Origin: Bacteroidota bacterium
GTDB lineage: Bacteria > Bacteroidota > Bacteroidia > Bacteroidales > FEN-979
Length of the DNA: 64,000 bases
Assembly (NCBI GenBank): GCA_026391355.1
Contig: JAPLDH010000074.1
Span: 1-64,000 of the forward strand
Direction: 5' to 3'
The position numbers and the translations under genes are program-made. A model generated the notes under the pieces. It was not told where the DNA came from. It saw only the letters and a program-made list of their open reading frames with translations, and did not search any database. Shown here piece after piece: positions 40,044-50,048 of this stretch (position 1 is the first letter of the stretch; the number at the start of each line of letters is the position of its first letter).

Positions 40044-43000
40044 ATGTATGATAACTTTTTACTTAAGCAAAAAATATTCTCGAAGAAAGTTGGGTTATTA
40101 CTTATCCTGATTCTCGGTATTACGGTATTTTCCTTTGCCCAGGTAAGGACCATTAAAGGTGTGGTGACCGCTTCCGACACCAAAGAGACACTTCCGGGGG
40201 CTACTATTGTAATCAAAGGTACAAAAACCGGGACGGTTACTGATCTTGATGGTAAATATTCAATCACCGCTATAACTGATAAAGCAGTACTTGTATTTTC
40301 TTATGTCGGATACACTACCAAAGAGGTCGATATAGGAAATCAAACGGTTGTAGATGTGCAACTTGACTTCAAAAAAACCACCCTCGACGAGGTAGTGGTT
40401 ATCGGTTATGGCACGGTTCGGAAAAGCGATCTGTCCGGTTCCGTTGGAAGCGTTAAATCGGAAGACATCATCAAAATCACCGCTTTAAACCCGGTTCAAA
40501 GCCTTCAGGGAAAAGTGGCCGGGGTGCAGGTTACCAGTACTTCAGGAGTCCCGGGTGAATCACCAATCGTCAGGATAAGGGGTGTGGGTACTTTCAATTC
40601 ATCTTCTCCGATATACGTGGTCGACGGGATAATCATGGAGGGTATAGCCTACCTGAACTCGGCAGATATCACCTCCATGGAGGTTTTAAAGGATGCTTCA
40701 GCAACGGCCATTTATGGTTCGAGGGGCGCCAACGGGGTCATCATGGTGACCACAAAACAAGGAAAGATCGGCCAGGAAAAGACCACATTCAACTTTACCG
40801 GTGAGACCGGTATGCAAAATCTGGCTAAAAAAATAAATTTGTTAAACGGGCATGATTTTGCAATGATTTCGAACGAAATCAAACCGGGTTCTTTTAACAA
40901 CATCGATGCTGTCCCAAATACTGACTGGCAGAAATTAATATTCCACACTGCTCCTATCTATAATTTCCAGTTATCAGCATCAGGCTCCACGAAAAGCATG
41001 CAGTATTATATAAGTGGCGGTTATTTCAGGCAGGAGGGGATTATTGAAAAATCCAAATATGAACGGATCACATTACAACTGAACAACACCTATCTTTTGT
41101 CGCCATTTGTTAAATTGGGCAACACGTTAACCTTGTCTCCATACATGCAAAGGGTAGCGCCCAATGTTACCTATAGCGCATACCGGGCAAACCCAACGCT
41201 GAGCCCCTATTATGCCGACGGAACCTTTGCTGCTGTTCCGGGTGTGGGCAATCCCCTGGCCGATCTGGCCTACTCCAATAATTTTAATAAAGGAATTAAA
41301 GGCATAGGAAGTCTTTTTACCGAGATTTCGTTTCTAAAATCCTTCACAGTCAAATCAAGTTTTGACATTGATGCAGCCTATAATAAATCTGAAAATTTCA
41401 CCCCGGCTTTTACAGTTTACAATGCAGACGGTACTATATCACAGCAACAGCATCTGTTGAGCACGCTGTCAAAAGGGTTCAATGATAATCTGACCTGGAT
41501 TTGGGAAAACACCCTTACCTACCAGAAAGAGATAAAAAAGCATTCGGTCAATGCCGTTTTTGGATACACAATGCAAAACACCTCTTCCACCGCAATGGGG
41601 ATGGTGGGATCCAACATCCTGCGGGACGATCCGAATTTCTGGTTCATCTTACCGAACAATATTTATGATCCGGCCAATGGGGTCAACAACATCAACAGCA
41701 TATATGACAGGGTGGATATCAACCTGAATTATTCCATGATCTCCTACCTGTTAAGGGTCAACTATGTCTTCAATAATCGATATATCCTGACTGCTACTTT
41801 CAGGAGCGACGGTTCCTCAAAATTCAGTGAGAACAACAGGTATGCAAATTTCCCGTCTTTTGCGGCTGCCTGGAATGTATCTCAGGAAAAATTCATGAAG
41901 GAGATTAAATTTATCAGTAAATTGAAATTAAGAGGTAGTTGGGGGAAGCTTGGAAATGATAAGATCCCATACAACAGACGGTATGCACAGGTTCAATCCA
42001 ATATCATAACCATTTTTGGTACGGATGGTTCCCCGAATTCTGGCGCCTCGTATGGATTAAACGGGAACCCGGATCTCAAATGGGAGGTCACAACTCAGAC
42101 TGATTTCGGCCTGGAAACGGGTTTGTTCAATGACCGCCTGACCGTAGAATGTGATTATTACAATAAAAAAACAGATGATATTCTTATCGATCTTTCAACC
42201 CCCGGATACTATGGAAACGGTCCGAATCAAAAAGTAACCTACAACGCTGCCTCCGTTATAAACAGGGGTTTCGAATTCACCTTGGGGTGGCGTGATCAGG
42301 TGGGAAAGGTTAAATACAATTTCAGCATTAACGGCACGACCATCCATAATGAGGTGTTGAAAATCGGAGGAAGTTCCGGTGTCGACTCGGTCCTGATTGG
42401 TGGATACATGGGGAATGGAATCCCGGTTACCCGCAGCAGGGTGGGCTTGCCTATCGGTGCATTCTACGGATACAAAACCGATGGTATTTTTCAAAGCCAG
42501 GCCGAACTGGATGCATATCCGCATGATGCCCAGGCCGGCGTTGGGGACCTTCGATTCGTGGATGTGAATGGTGATGGTAAAATTGACGGGAACGACCGGA
42601 CCTACATTGGTTCTCCTATCCCCGGCTTTATTTTTGGATGTAATTTCGGACTGGAATTTAAAGGGCTGGATTTTTCATTCAATATCCAGGGTCAAACCGG
42701 CAATAAAATATTTAATGCCAAAGATGTAGTACGACCCGATCCCTATAATTTCGAATCAAATGTGCTGAACCGGTGGACCGGTCCCGGAACAAGTACTACC
42801 GAACCACGTGCCTCATTTGGAGGGTATAATTACTCACCATCCGACCATTTTATCCAGGATGGCTCATTTATCCGGTTAAGAAATATAATCCTTGGCTACA
42901 CATTGCCGGCCGCATGGAGTAATAAGATAACGATGCAAACAATCAGGGTTTATATTAAGGCCGACAACCTTTATACCCTGACCAAATATAATGGATATAC

Positions 43001-43100
43001 TCCTGAAATCGCAAGTGGTGATGTTATTGGCAACGGGATAGATAATGGAATCTATCCAATAACGGCAATTTTTTCTTTTGGGGTAAATTTAAATTTTTAA
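40044..43100 (+). CDS. susC: SusC-family TonB-dependent outer membrane transporter (second pair)
   Basis: LDEVVVIGYGTVRKSDLSGSVGSV; SMEVLKDASATAIYGSRGANGVIMVTTKQG. Confidence 0.96.
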   Translation: MYDNFLLKQKIFSKKVGLLLILILGITVFSFAQVRTIKGVVTASDTKETLPGATIVIKGTKTGTVTDLDGKYSITAITDKAVLVFSYVGYTTKEVDIGNQTVVDVQLDFKKTTLDEVVVIGYGTVRKSDLSGSVGSVKSEDIIKITALNPVQSLQGKVAGVQVTSTSGVPGESPIVRIRGVGTFNSSSPIYVVDGIIMEGIAYLNSADITSMEVLKDASATAIYGSRGANGVIMVTTKQGKIGQEKTTFNFTGETGMQNLAKKINLLNGHDFAMISNEIKPGSFNNIDAVPNTDWQKLIFHTAPIYNFQLSASGSTKSMQYYISGGYFRQEGIIEKSKYERITLQLNNTYLLSPFVKLGNTLTLSPYMQRVAPNVTYSAYRANPTLSPYYADGTFAAVPGVGNPLADLAYSNNFNKGIKGIGSLFTEISFLKSFTVKSSFDIDAAYNKSENFTPAFTVYNADGTISQQQHLLSTLSKGFNDNLTWIWENTLTYQKEIKKHSVNAVFGYTMQNTSSTAMGMVGSNILRDDPNFWFILPNNIYDPANGVNNINSIYDRVDINLNYSMISYLLRVNYVFNNRYILTATFRSDGSSKFSENNRYANFPSFAAAWNVSQEKFMKEIKFISKLKLRGSWGKLGNDKIPYNRRYAQVQSNIITIFGTDGSPNSGASYGLNGNPDLKWEVTTQTDFGLETGLFNDRLTVECDYYNKKTDDILIDLSTPGYYGNGPNQKVTYNAASVINRGFEFTLGWRDQVGKVKYNFSINGTTIHNEVLKIGGSSGVDSVLIGGYMGNGIPVTRSRVGLPIGAFYGYKTDGIFQSQAELDAYPHDAQAGVGDLRFVDVNGDGKIDGNDRTYIGSPIPGFIFGCNFGLEFKGLDFSFNIQGQTGNKIFNAKDVVRPDPYNFESNVLNRWTGPGTSTTEPRASFGGYNYSPSDHFIQDGSFIRLRNIILGYTLPAAWSNKITMQTIRVYIKADNLYTLTKYNGYTPEIASGDVIGNGIDNGIYPITAIFSFGVNLNF

Positions 43101-43104
43101 AAAG

Positions 43105-44598
43105 ATGAAAATCCTCGCAAAGATATTATTCGTCATACCGGCAACCATCCTTCTGTTGGTATCCCCCGGGTGTAAAAAATTTCTGCAAAAGGACTTGCAA
43201 AGCCAACTTACCCAACAGTCCTTCCCTACAACGGCTGCAGATGCTTTACTGGCTACAAATGCATCCTATGAAATTCTGAGGGATTGGTATTACAATTCCG
43301 GAGGATATCCTATCCTTGACATCATGTCGGATGATGCCAGAAAAGGGAGTAATCCTGGTGACCAGTTAAATTATGTTGGTCCCTATGATGTTTTTACATT
43401 CTCTGCCACACAGGATGGCCTCGACAGGTGGTGGAATACACTTTACGTGGGTGTAAAACGGACCAATGTCGTTATCCAGTTCGTTCCTGATATCCAGATG
43501 GACGATGCCCTGAAGACCCGTTATGTGGCTGAAGCTAAGTTTATCCGGGGGTTGTTGTATTTTGACTTTGTGCGTGCATGGGGAGGGGTTCCTTTAGTTA
43601 CAACTGTAAATCCGCCTCAGCACCTTACCAGGGCATCAAAAGAAGATGTCTACGCCTTGATTATTTCGGATTTACAATTTGCGGCAGATCATCTTCCGAT
43701 GCGAAGCGAATATATTGCTGCCGATCTGGGAAGGGCAACCAAAGGAGCTGCGCAGGCTTTACTGGCCAGGGTTTATCTTTTTATGCACGATAATGTCAAT
43801 GCCGAACAATATGCACTCGATGTGATCAATTCAAATCAATATGTGTTGGAACCGGTATATGCTGATGCCAATGGTGTTAATGGGAATAACGGGATGGAAT
43901 CCGTACTTGAGGTTGGTGCAATACAGGTTGAAAACACTGACGGAGGGGGCGCTCAATATGGCAATGTACAGGGAGTCAGAGGGACACCAAACAAAGGATG
44001 GGGTTTTAACAGGCCTTCCGTTGATTTGCGGAACTCATTTGAATCCGGAGATACCAGGTATAAAGGAACCGTGATTGATTTGGGAGATACCCTGGATGGT
44101 GTTGTAATCCTGGGTGATGGAACGACGCCAGACGTTACCAAGGATGACTTGGGTAATATCATCGAAGTAGAATGTTATAGCCGGAAAGTTTGGGTACCCG
44201 GCGATAATGTCACAACACAATGGGGTTTTCACCGAAGGTTGATCCGCTACGCGGATGTCCTCCTGATGGCAGCCGAAGCACTGAATGAAAATGGTAAACA
44301 GTCAGAAGCACTTACTTACCTGAATATGGTAAGGGCCCGTGCCCGTCAGGGTAATACTAACATACTTCCGGATATTACCACTACCAATCAAACGGAATTA
44401 AGAGATATTATATTCAACGAAAGACGCCATGAACTGGCAATGGAAGGATGGAGATTCTGGGACCTGGTAAGGACCGGAAGAGCTGTCCAGGTTTTAGGAC
44501 CGCTGGGATTTATTTCCGGGAAACATGAACTTTTGCCTGTACCCCAGAGTGAAATCGACATTTCACAAGGTTCACTTGTTCAAAACCCGAATTGGTAA
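43105..44598 (+). CDS. susD: SusD-family lipoprotein (second pair)
   Basis: LVSPGCKKFLQKD lipobox; FIRGLLYFDFVRAWGGVPLV; IIFNERRHELAMEGWRFWDLVRTG. Confidence 0.95.
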   Translation: MKILAKILFVIPATILLLVSPGCKKFLQKDLQSQLTQQSFPTTAADALLATNASYEILRDWYYNSGGYPILDIMSDDARKGSNPGDQLNYVGPYDVFTFSATQDGLDRWWNTLYVGVKRTNVVIQFVPDIQMDDALKTRYVAEAKFIRGLLYFDFVRAWGGVPLVTTVNPPQHLTRASKEDVYALIISDLQFAADHLPMRSEYIAADLGRATKGAAQALLARVYLFMHDNVNAEQYALDVINSNQYVLEPVYADANGVNGNNGMESVLEVGAIQVENTDGGGAQYGNVQGVRGTPNKGWGFNRPSVDLRNSFESGDTRYKGTVIDLGDTLDGVVILGDGTTPDVTKDDLGNIIEVECYSRKVWVPGDNVTTQWGFHRRLIRYADVLLMAAEALNENGKQSEALTYLNMVRARARQGNTNILPDITTTNQTELRDIIFNERRHELAMEGWRFWDLVRTGRAVQVLGPLGFISGKHELLPVPQSEIDISQGSLVQNPNW

Positions 44599-44645
44599 TT
44601 TTTATTATCCTGTTATACATATCACCATGAATTGTTTCACCCTAA

Positions 44646-45941
44646 TTGAATAAAAACATGAAAAAGCAAGTTATTTTATTGAGTTCATTATTTATCACAT
44701 TGGCTCTCCTGATGGGAGTAGCAAGCTGTAAAAAGAAAAGTGATTCAACCTCATTCAAATTGTCAACGCTGGTTGCACAATTGATTGGAGGAAGTATTGA
44801 TTTGAATGCAGCTACATCTGCAAATAATGTACCTGCAAACCCAATCATTGTTGCCACTTTTTCACTCGCCATCAGTGCCTCCAGTGTAGACTCGACCAAC
44901 GTCACCCTGTTAAGGGATTGGGATCAAAAAAATATCCCTTTAACAATAACCGTCGCCGGCGCCACAGTCACCATTATACCCAAAGAGGAACTGGGAAATG
45001 GTGCCCTTTTTACACTTACTTTTCCAATTGTCACAACAACCGATGGACAGTCAGTCCCTGGCTTTATCCGCACATTTACAACCATTGGAACCTTTGTTCC
45101 AACCGGTCAGATCGCATACTGGAATTTTGAAGATAACGCCAACGACCAGGTGGGTACATTTAATGCTGATAGTGTAATAAATATAACCTATACCGCCTCT
45201 TATAAGGCTGCCGCAGGAAAAGCAGCAACCTTCGACGGAACCACCAGCATTATCGAAATTCCAAATGGCGACCAACTGTCAAACACTGCCGAATTTTCCT
45301 TATGCTTCTGGATGAAAACAAACTCAGCGGGACATGATGATGCCGGTGGTAATCCCAAAGGACATTTTGTTGTTGGCCTCGGGGCTTTCTATGGTTTCGA
45401 GTTTGAAATACAGGGCAGTTACGCTGAATGTAAGGTTGGCGCCACCTATGACTGCGTTGCCCCTGCTACAAACGGTCATGACCTGACCTTCAAAGGCGAC
45501 GGATTGGATAAAAATAACCCGTTGGGTTGGAAAGCCTGTACCTTTTGTAAATTATTATCGCCTACTCCGGCTGAAGGAATGGCTGCCCTTCTCAAAGATA
45601 AATGGGCTTCTGTTGTATTCGTGTTTAACGGGCCATCCAAAGTCGCAACAATGTATATCAACGGCGAAAAGATGAAAGAGGAAGATTTCAACCTCGCAGA
45701 TCCAACTTTAAATGCAGCTACAGGACTTATATGGAGTGGTTTACCACCAGATGTTTATCCCAGACTTGCTTTCGGGTTCATCAAATCAAGACAAGGTACA
45801 TTGTGGGCCACACAACCCTGGGGAGGCTATTCTCTCCCTACATCCAACCATTTTGGAGGGCAATTGGATGACGTAAGGATTTTCCATCGGGCTTTAACTG
45901 CAACTGAAATCGATCTGATGTACACATCAGAAAAACCATAA
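44646..45941 (+). CDS. Lipoprotein with Ig-like and LamG/concanavalin-like domain
   Basis: MGVASCKKKSDS lipobox; GTFNADSVINITYTASYKAAAGKAATFDGTTSIIEI...LDDVRIFHRALTATEIDLMY. Confidence 0.85.
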   Translation: MNKNMKKQVILLSSLFITLALLMGVASCKKKSDSTSFKLSTLVAQLIGGSIDLNAATSANNVPANPIIVATFSLAISASSVDSTNVTLLRDWDQKNIPLTITVAGATVTIIPKEELGNGALFTLTFPIVTTTDGQSVPGFIRTFTTIGTFVPTGQIAYWNFEDNANDQVGTFNADSVINITYTASYKAAAGKAATFDGTTSIIEIPNGDQLSNTAEFSLCFWMKTNSAGHDDAGGNPKGHFVVGLGAFYGFEFEIQGSYAECKVGATYDCVAPATNGHDLTFKGDGLDKNNPLGWKACTFCKLLSPTPAEGMAALLKDKWASVVFVFNGPSKVATMYINGEKMKEEDFNLADPTLNAATGLIWSGLPPDVYPRLAFGFIKSRQGTLWATQPWGGYSLPTSNHFGGQLDDVRIFHRALTATEIDLMYTSEKP

Positions 45942-46004
45942 TTCTCTTTTTATTTATTATCTTTGCTAATCACAATTATTTTTATTCACTAAAAAATTAA
46001 AACT

Positions 46005-47927
46005 ATGAAAAAAAAATTACTCATTTTCATTTTGTTGCTGACAAGTTTCGGCTTTTCGAAAGCACAGATCGTATCTGACTTCGAAGTCATCAAGATGAAT
46101 CTAATGGTGGGAGGAGCTGATGATCAAAGTTCCATGACCGTAGTTCCCAATCCTGATCCTTCAGGTATTAATACAAGCAAATGGGTCGTTAAGTTTGTTC
46201 GTGATAAAAATGGCGTTCCATGGGGTGGCTTCTGGTCAGCTTTACCTACTACTGTTGACGTAACTGATAACAAGTATGTTCATGTAAAAGTTTGGAAACC
46301 CCGTATCAGCCCCATAAAATTTAAATTGGAAGGAGGCGCCGCAGGTAATCTCGAAATTTTTTCCATGACCCCGCAAGCCACTACCGGTGTATGGGAAGAG
46401 ATGGTATTTGATTTTACCTCAAAAACCGGGACCTATCCTATAGTATCATTCATGCCGGACTTTGAGGACCCTCTCACACTTACCGATGATATTGTCATCT
46501 ATTTCGATGACATCATGATCAACAACGACCCGACTCCCAATAGCGCGGCCGTTTATGTGATTGAAGATTATGAAATTATGCCGTTAAACCTGATGATAGG
46601 CGATCCCACGGTTGATTCAAGCAGCATGACACTTGTACCTAATCCTGATCCGACCGGCATTAACTCAAGCAATTGGGTTGTCAAGTTTGTTCGCGATAAA
46701 GATGGTGTACCCTGGGGTGGTTTCTGGTCACCAACAGCAGTTGACGTGACAACCAACCAGTACATGCATGTAAAAGTATGGAAACCGCGTATCAGCCCAA
46801 TTAAATTCAAAATTGAAGGTGGAACGGCCGGCAATCTGGAAATTTTTTCCACAAGCCCACAGATTTCTACGGGTATGTGGGAAGATATGGTTTTCGATTT
46901 TACATCCAAAACCGGCGCTTATCCCACTGTTGACCTGATGCCTGACTTTGAAGATCCCCTCACCCTTACGGCGGATATGACGATGTATTTTGACGATATC
47001 ATTTTAAACAATGATCCCAATCCGATTGTTCCCCCAATCGAGCTCATTATGAATGTTGACATGCATGGCTCGGGGCTCACTGCCGGACAGCTTGTTTATC
47101 TCGCCGGTGATTTCGGAGGTATCTATGGTACCTGGAGCCAGCCGGGATCAAACACCAATAATGAGATGACAGACGCCAATAATGACTCCATCTATTCACT
47201 CACCATGAATCTGAATGCAGGGAATTATAATTTCAAGTTCTTTAAAGACGCCGGATGGGACAATGGCGAATGGACCGGAGATCCTAACCGTAAAGCCTCC
47301 ATTACGAGTTCCGGCACCCTTACATACAAATGGGGCGTTAAACCTGCCGTTGCTACCTTCAAAGTCAATATGAAAGGCTCCGGATTAACGACCGGCCCCG
47401 TCTCTATCGTGGGAAATTTCGGAGGAATTTACGGAACCTGGAGTGAACCTGGAACCAATGCAGCCGACACAATGACCGCTGCACTCCCGGTTACTGACTC
47501 CATTTATACAATCACCATGACCCTTGATTCAATCGGCGCATACCAATTTAAATTTTTCGATGGCGCAGGATGGAGTACAGGTGAATGGACCGGCGATCCA
47601 AACAGAAAAGTCACAATATTAAGAGATACTACTTTTGCTGTTTTTAAATGGGGACAGAAATTTCCCGACGGGATAAGCGAAAGTTCATTGGCAGGTAAAA
47701 TCCGCACCTATCCCAACCCGGTGAAAGAGGTGCTGAATATCACCACATCAACAGAATTACAACAGGTTGTCATTACCAATATGGTCGGACAAGATGTATT
47801 CCGCTTAAATAATGTTGGCCTTGGCCAGAAAACAATAAATATTTCACAACTAACCAATGGGATGTATTTCATTACATTCTATGGAAAATCAGGTGGTCAG
47901 TTTACTCAAAAAATCTTAAAGTATTAA
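46005..47927 (+). CDS. Secreted PUL surface/binding protein with two tandem module pairs and T9SS-type C-terminus
   Basis: Two ~160-aa repeats (NLM.G...SSMT.VPNPDP.GIN.S.WVVKFVRDK.GVPWGGFWS) then two NFGGIYGTWS..G modules; TYPNPVKEVLNITT. Confidence 0.8.
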   Translation: MKKKLLIFILLLTSFGFSKAQIVSDFEVIKMNLMVGGADDQSSMTVVPNPDPSGINTSKWVVKFVRDKNGVPWGGFWSALPTTVDVTDNKYVHVKVWKPRISPIKFKLEGGAAGNLEIFSMTPQATTGVWEEMVFDFTSKTGTYPIVSFMPDFEDPLTLTDDIVIYFDDIMINNDPTPNSAAVYVIEDYEIMPLNLMIGDPTVDSSSMTLVPNPDPTGINSSNWVVKFVRDKDGVPWGGFWSPTAVDVTTNQYMHVKVWKPRISPIKFKIEGGTAGNLEIFSTSPQISTGMWEDMVFDFTSKTGAYPTVDLMPDFEDPLTLTADMTMYFDDIILNNDPNPIVPPIELIMNVDMHGSGLTAGQLVYLAGDFGGIYGTWSQPGSNTNNEMTDANNDSIYSLTMNLNAGNYNFKFFKDAGWDNGEWTGDPNRKASITSSGTLTYKWGVKPAVATFKVNMKGSGLTTGPVSIVGNFGGIYGTWSEPGTNAADTMTAALPVTDSIYTITMTLDSIGAYQFKFFDGAGWSTGEWTGDPNRKVTILRDTTFAVFKWGQKFPDGISESSLAGKIRTYPNPVKEVLNITTSTELQQVVITNMVGQDVFRLNNVGLGQKTINISQLTNGMYFITFYGKSGGQFTQKILKY

Positions 47928-47952
47928 CTGTTGACTATCAGATAAAAATAAA

Positions 47953-47985
47953 GGAGCTTCTCCCAGGGGAAGCTCTTTTGTTTTA
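47953..47985 (+). terminator. Rho-independent terminator
   Basis: GAGCTTCTCCCAGGGGAAGCTCTTTTGTTTT. Confidence 0.75.
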
Positions 47986-48045
47986 TCTGGGGAAATGTCG
48001 ATATTATGAACCCATTATACCAAAGTAGAATTAAAAATATCTGTA

Positions 48046-50019
48046 ATGAAACCATATCCCCTTTTAACAGTTTTCCTGGTGATCACCATTCTTTTTTGTG
48101 CCACCTGTAAAAAGAAAGAAGTTGCCACAACCACCGGAGTCATTCAACTGGCACAGGTAAAAGCAGGTCCCGACGTTCTCAGCACCGGGGGAATTAATAA
48201 AGACATTGATGTTGACAGCTCATTTTATATTTACTTTAATAATACACTCGATCTTTCATCGGTTAATGGCAGTATCCTTTTAAAGAAAACTGATAATACC
48301 GGCATTTCCTGTAATCTTGTTGTTTATAATAATAATAGAAGTATCCGCCTTACTCCTCAAAAACCGCTTGATCACCTTACAAACTATAAATTACAGATCA
48401 CTTCAGGGTTAAAAGGATCCCAAAGCGAAACTTTCCCTGGGGTGGAGTTTCTTTTCATCACTATTGCAGGAAAACTCAAAATTGAAACCATCACTATTAA
48501 CCAGCAAGCCTTTCAAATACCTTCAATTCCCAAAAATATTGACTGGAAAAATGTCAATATCGAGATCACTTTTTCTGATTCCCTGGATCCCGCGAACCTG
48601 AATACCTATTTCACCATGTCGTCAGGTATGCCTCTTGCATTTTCACTTACAGGGAACAATAAAAAAGTATCGGTTTCAAATACACTATTCTTAAAAGATT
48701 TTTCACGATGCTTTTTTAATATCTCAAAAAATTTAACATCAAAAAACGGGTTTCCATTTGACGGCTTTACCAATTATTTTTACACTACTCTTGATTCGAC
48801 CCCAAAATTTCCTTTGATCTCTGATGACCAACTTCTTACCTTGGTCCAGGAACAGACTTTTCATTACTTCTACGATTTTGCCCATCCATCGTGTGGTCTT
48901 GCCAGAGAACGAAATACCTCCGGCGATATCGTGACAATGGGTGGTTCCGGTTTCGGGGTCATGGCATTAATCGTAGGAATGGAACGAGGATTTATTACAC
49001 GTGACCAGGGATTGACCCGGTTGGGCAAAATACTGAATTTTCTTGAAACCTGCGATCGTTATCATGGCGCCTGGGCTCATTGGCTGAATGGAGTTACCGG
49101 GAAAACGTACCCTTTTTCCACGGATGATGATGGTGCTGACCTGGTCGAAACCTCCTATATGATTGAAGGTCTGCTTACCATGCGGCAGTACCTTGATCCG
49201 GCAATTCCTGCCGAACTAAGCCTGACAGAGAGGATCGATGCACTGGCAGATGCCGTGGAATATGACTGGTTTACCCGTGGGCAGAATGTACTATATTGGC
49301 ACTGGTCGCCCGATTTAGGCTGGATCATGAATATGCCCATTCAGGGGTATAGTGAAACCCTGATCACATATATTGTTGCAGCAACTTCAACCACCCACCC
49401 GATCACAGCCGCAGTTTACCATCAAGGATATGCAAGAAACGGCGGGATTATAAACGGCAACAGTTATTATGGATACAGACTCCCTCTTGGTGAACCATAC
49501 GGCGGACCCTTGTTTTTTACACATTATTCGTTTCTCGGATTGGATCCACGAACCCTTCAGGATCAATATGCAAACTATTGGGAACAGGGTGTAAACCAAT
49601 CTTTGATTAACTGGAGCTATTGTTTTACAAATCCCAATAACTATCTGGGTTATAGTAAAGCCTGCTGGGGGCTTACAGCCAGCGACAATCCATGGGGATA
49701 CGATGCTCATTCACCGACAAATGATATGGGTGTTATTACTCCTACGGCAGCCGTTTCGGCTTTGCCATATGCACCTGTACAGTCAATGAAAGCCATCCGC
49801 TTTTTCTATTATACACTTGGTGACCATCTTTGGGGTGATTATGGCTTCTATGATGCTTTTGATCCGACTGAAGGGTGGTGGGCCGATTCATACCTTGCCA
49901 TTGATGAAGGTCCGATAGTTTGTATGATAGAGAATTACAGGACACAGCTTCTTTGGAATCTTTTCATGTCATCGTCGAAAGTCGAAGCAGGACTGGTTAA
50001 ACTTGGCTTTACCCATTAG
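48046..50019 (+). CDS. Lipoprotein with Ig-like N-domain and GH144-like (glucoamylase-family / endo-beta-1,2-glucanase-type) catalytic domain
   Basis: LFCATCKKKE lipobox; EQTFHYFYDFAHPSCGLARERN...ATGFG-equivalent GSGFGVMALIVGMERGFI; LTASDNPWGYDAHSPTNDMGVITPTAAVSALPYAP; AFDPTEGWWADSYLAIDEGPIVCMIENYRT. Confidence 0.75.
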   Translation: MKPYPLLTVFLVITILFCATCKKKEVATTTGVIQLAQVKAGPDVLSTGGINKDIDVDSSFYIYFNNTLDLSSVNGSILLKKTDNTGISCNLVVYNNNRSIRLTPQKPLDHLTNYKLQITSGLKGSQSETFPGVEFLFITIAGKLKIETITINQQAFQIPSIPKNIDWKNVNIEITFSDSLDPANLNTYFTMSSGMPLAFSLTGNNKKVSVSNTLFLKDFSRCFFNISKNLTSKNGFPFDGFTNYFYTTLDSTPKFPLISDDQLLTLVQEQTFHYFYDFAHPSCGLARERNTSGDIVTMGGSGFGVMALIVGMERGFITRDQGLTRLGKILNFLETCDRYHGAWAHWLNGVTGKTYPFSTDDDGADLVETSYMIEGLLTMRQYLDPAIPAELSLTERIDALADAVEYDWFTRGQNVLYWHWSPDLGWIMNMPIQGYSETLITYIVAATSTTHPITAAVYHQGYARNGGIINGNSYYGYRLPLGEPYGGPLFFTHYSFLGLDPRTLQDQYANYWEQGVNQSLINWSYCFTNPNNYLGYSKACWGLTASDNPWGYDAHSPTNDMGVITPTAAVSALPYAPVQSMKAIRFFYYTLGDHLWGDYGFYDAFDPTEGWWADSYLAIDEGPIVCMIENYRTQLLWNLFMSSSKVEAGLVKLGFTH

Positions 50020-50048
50020 ATTTTTTCTGACATTTAATAAACAGGCTT

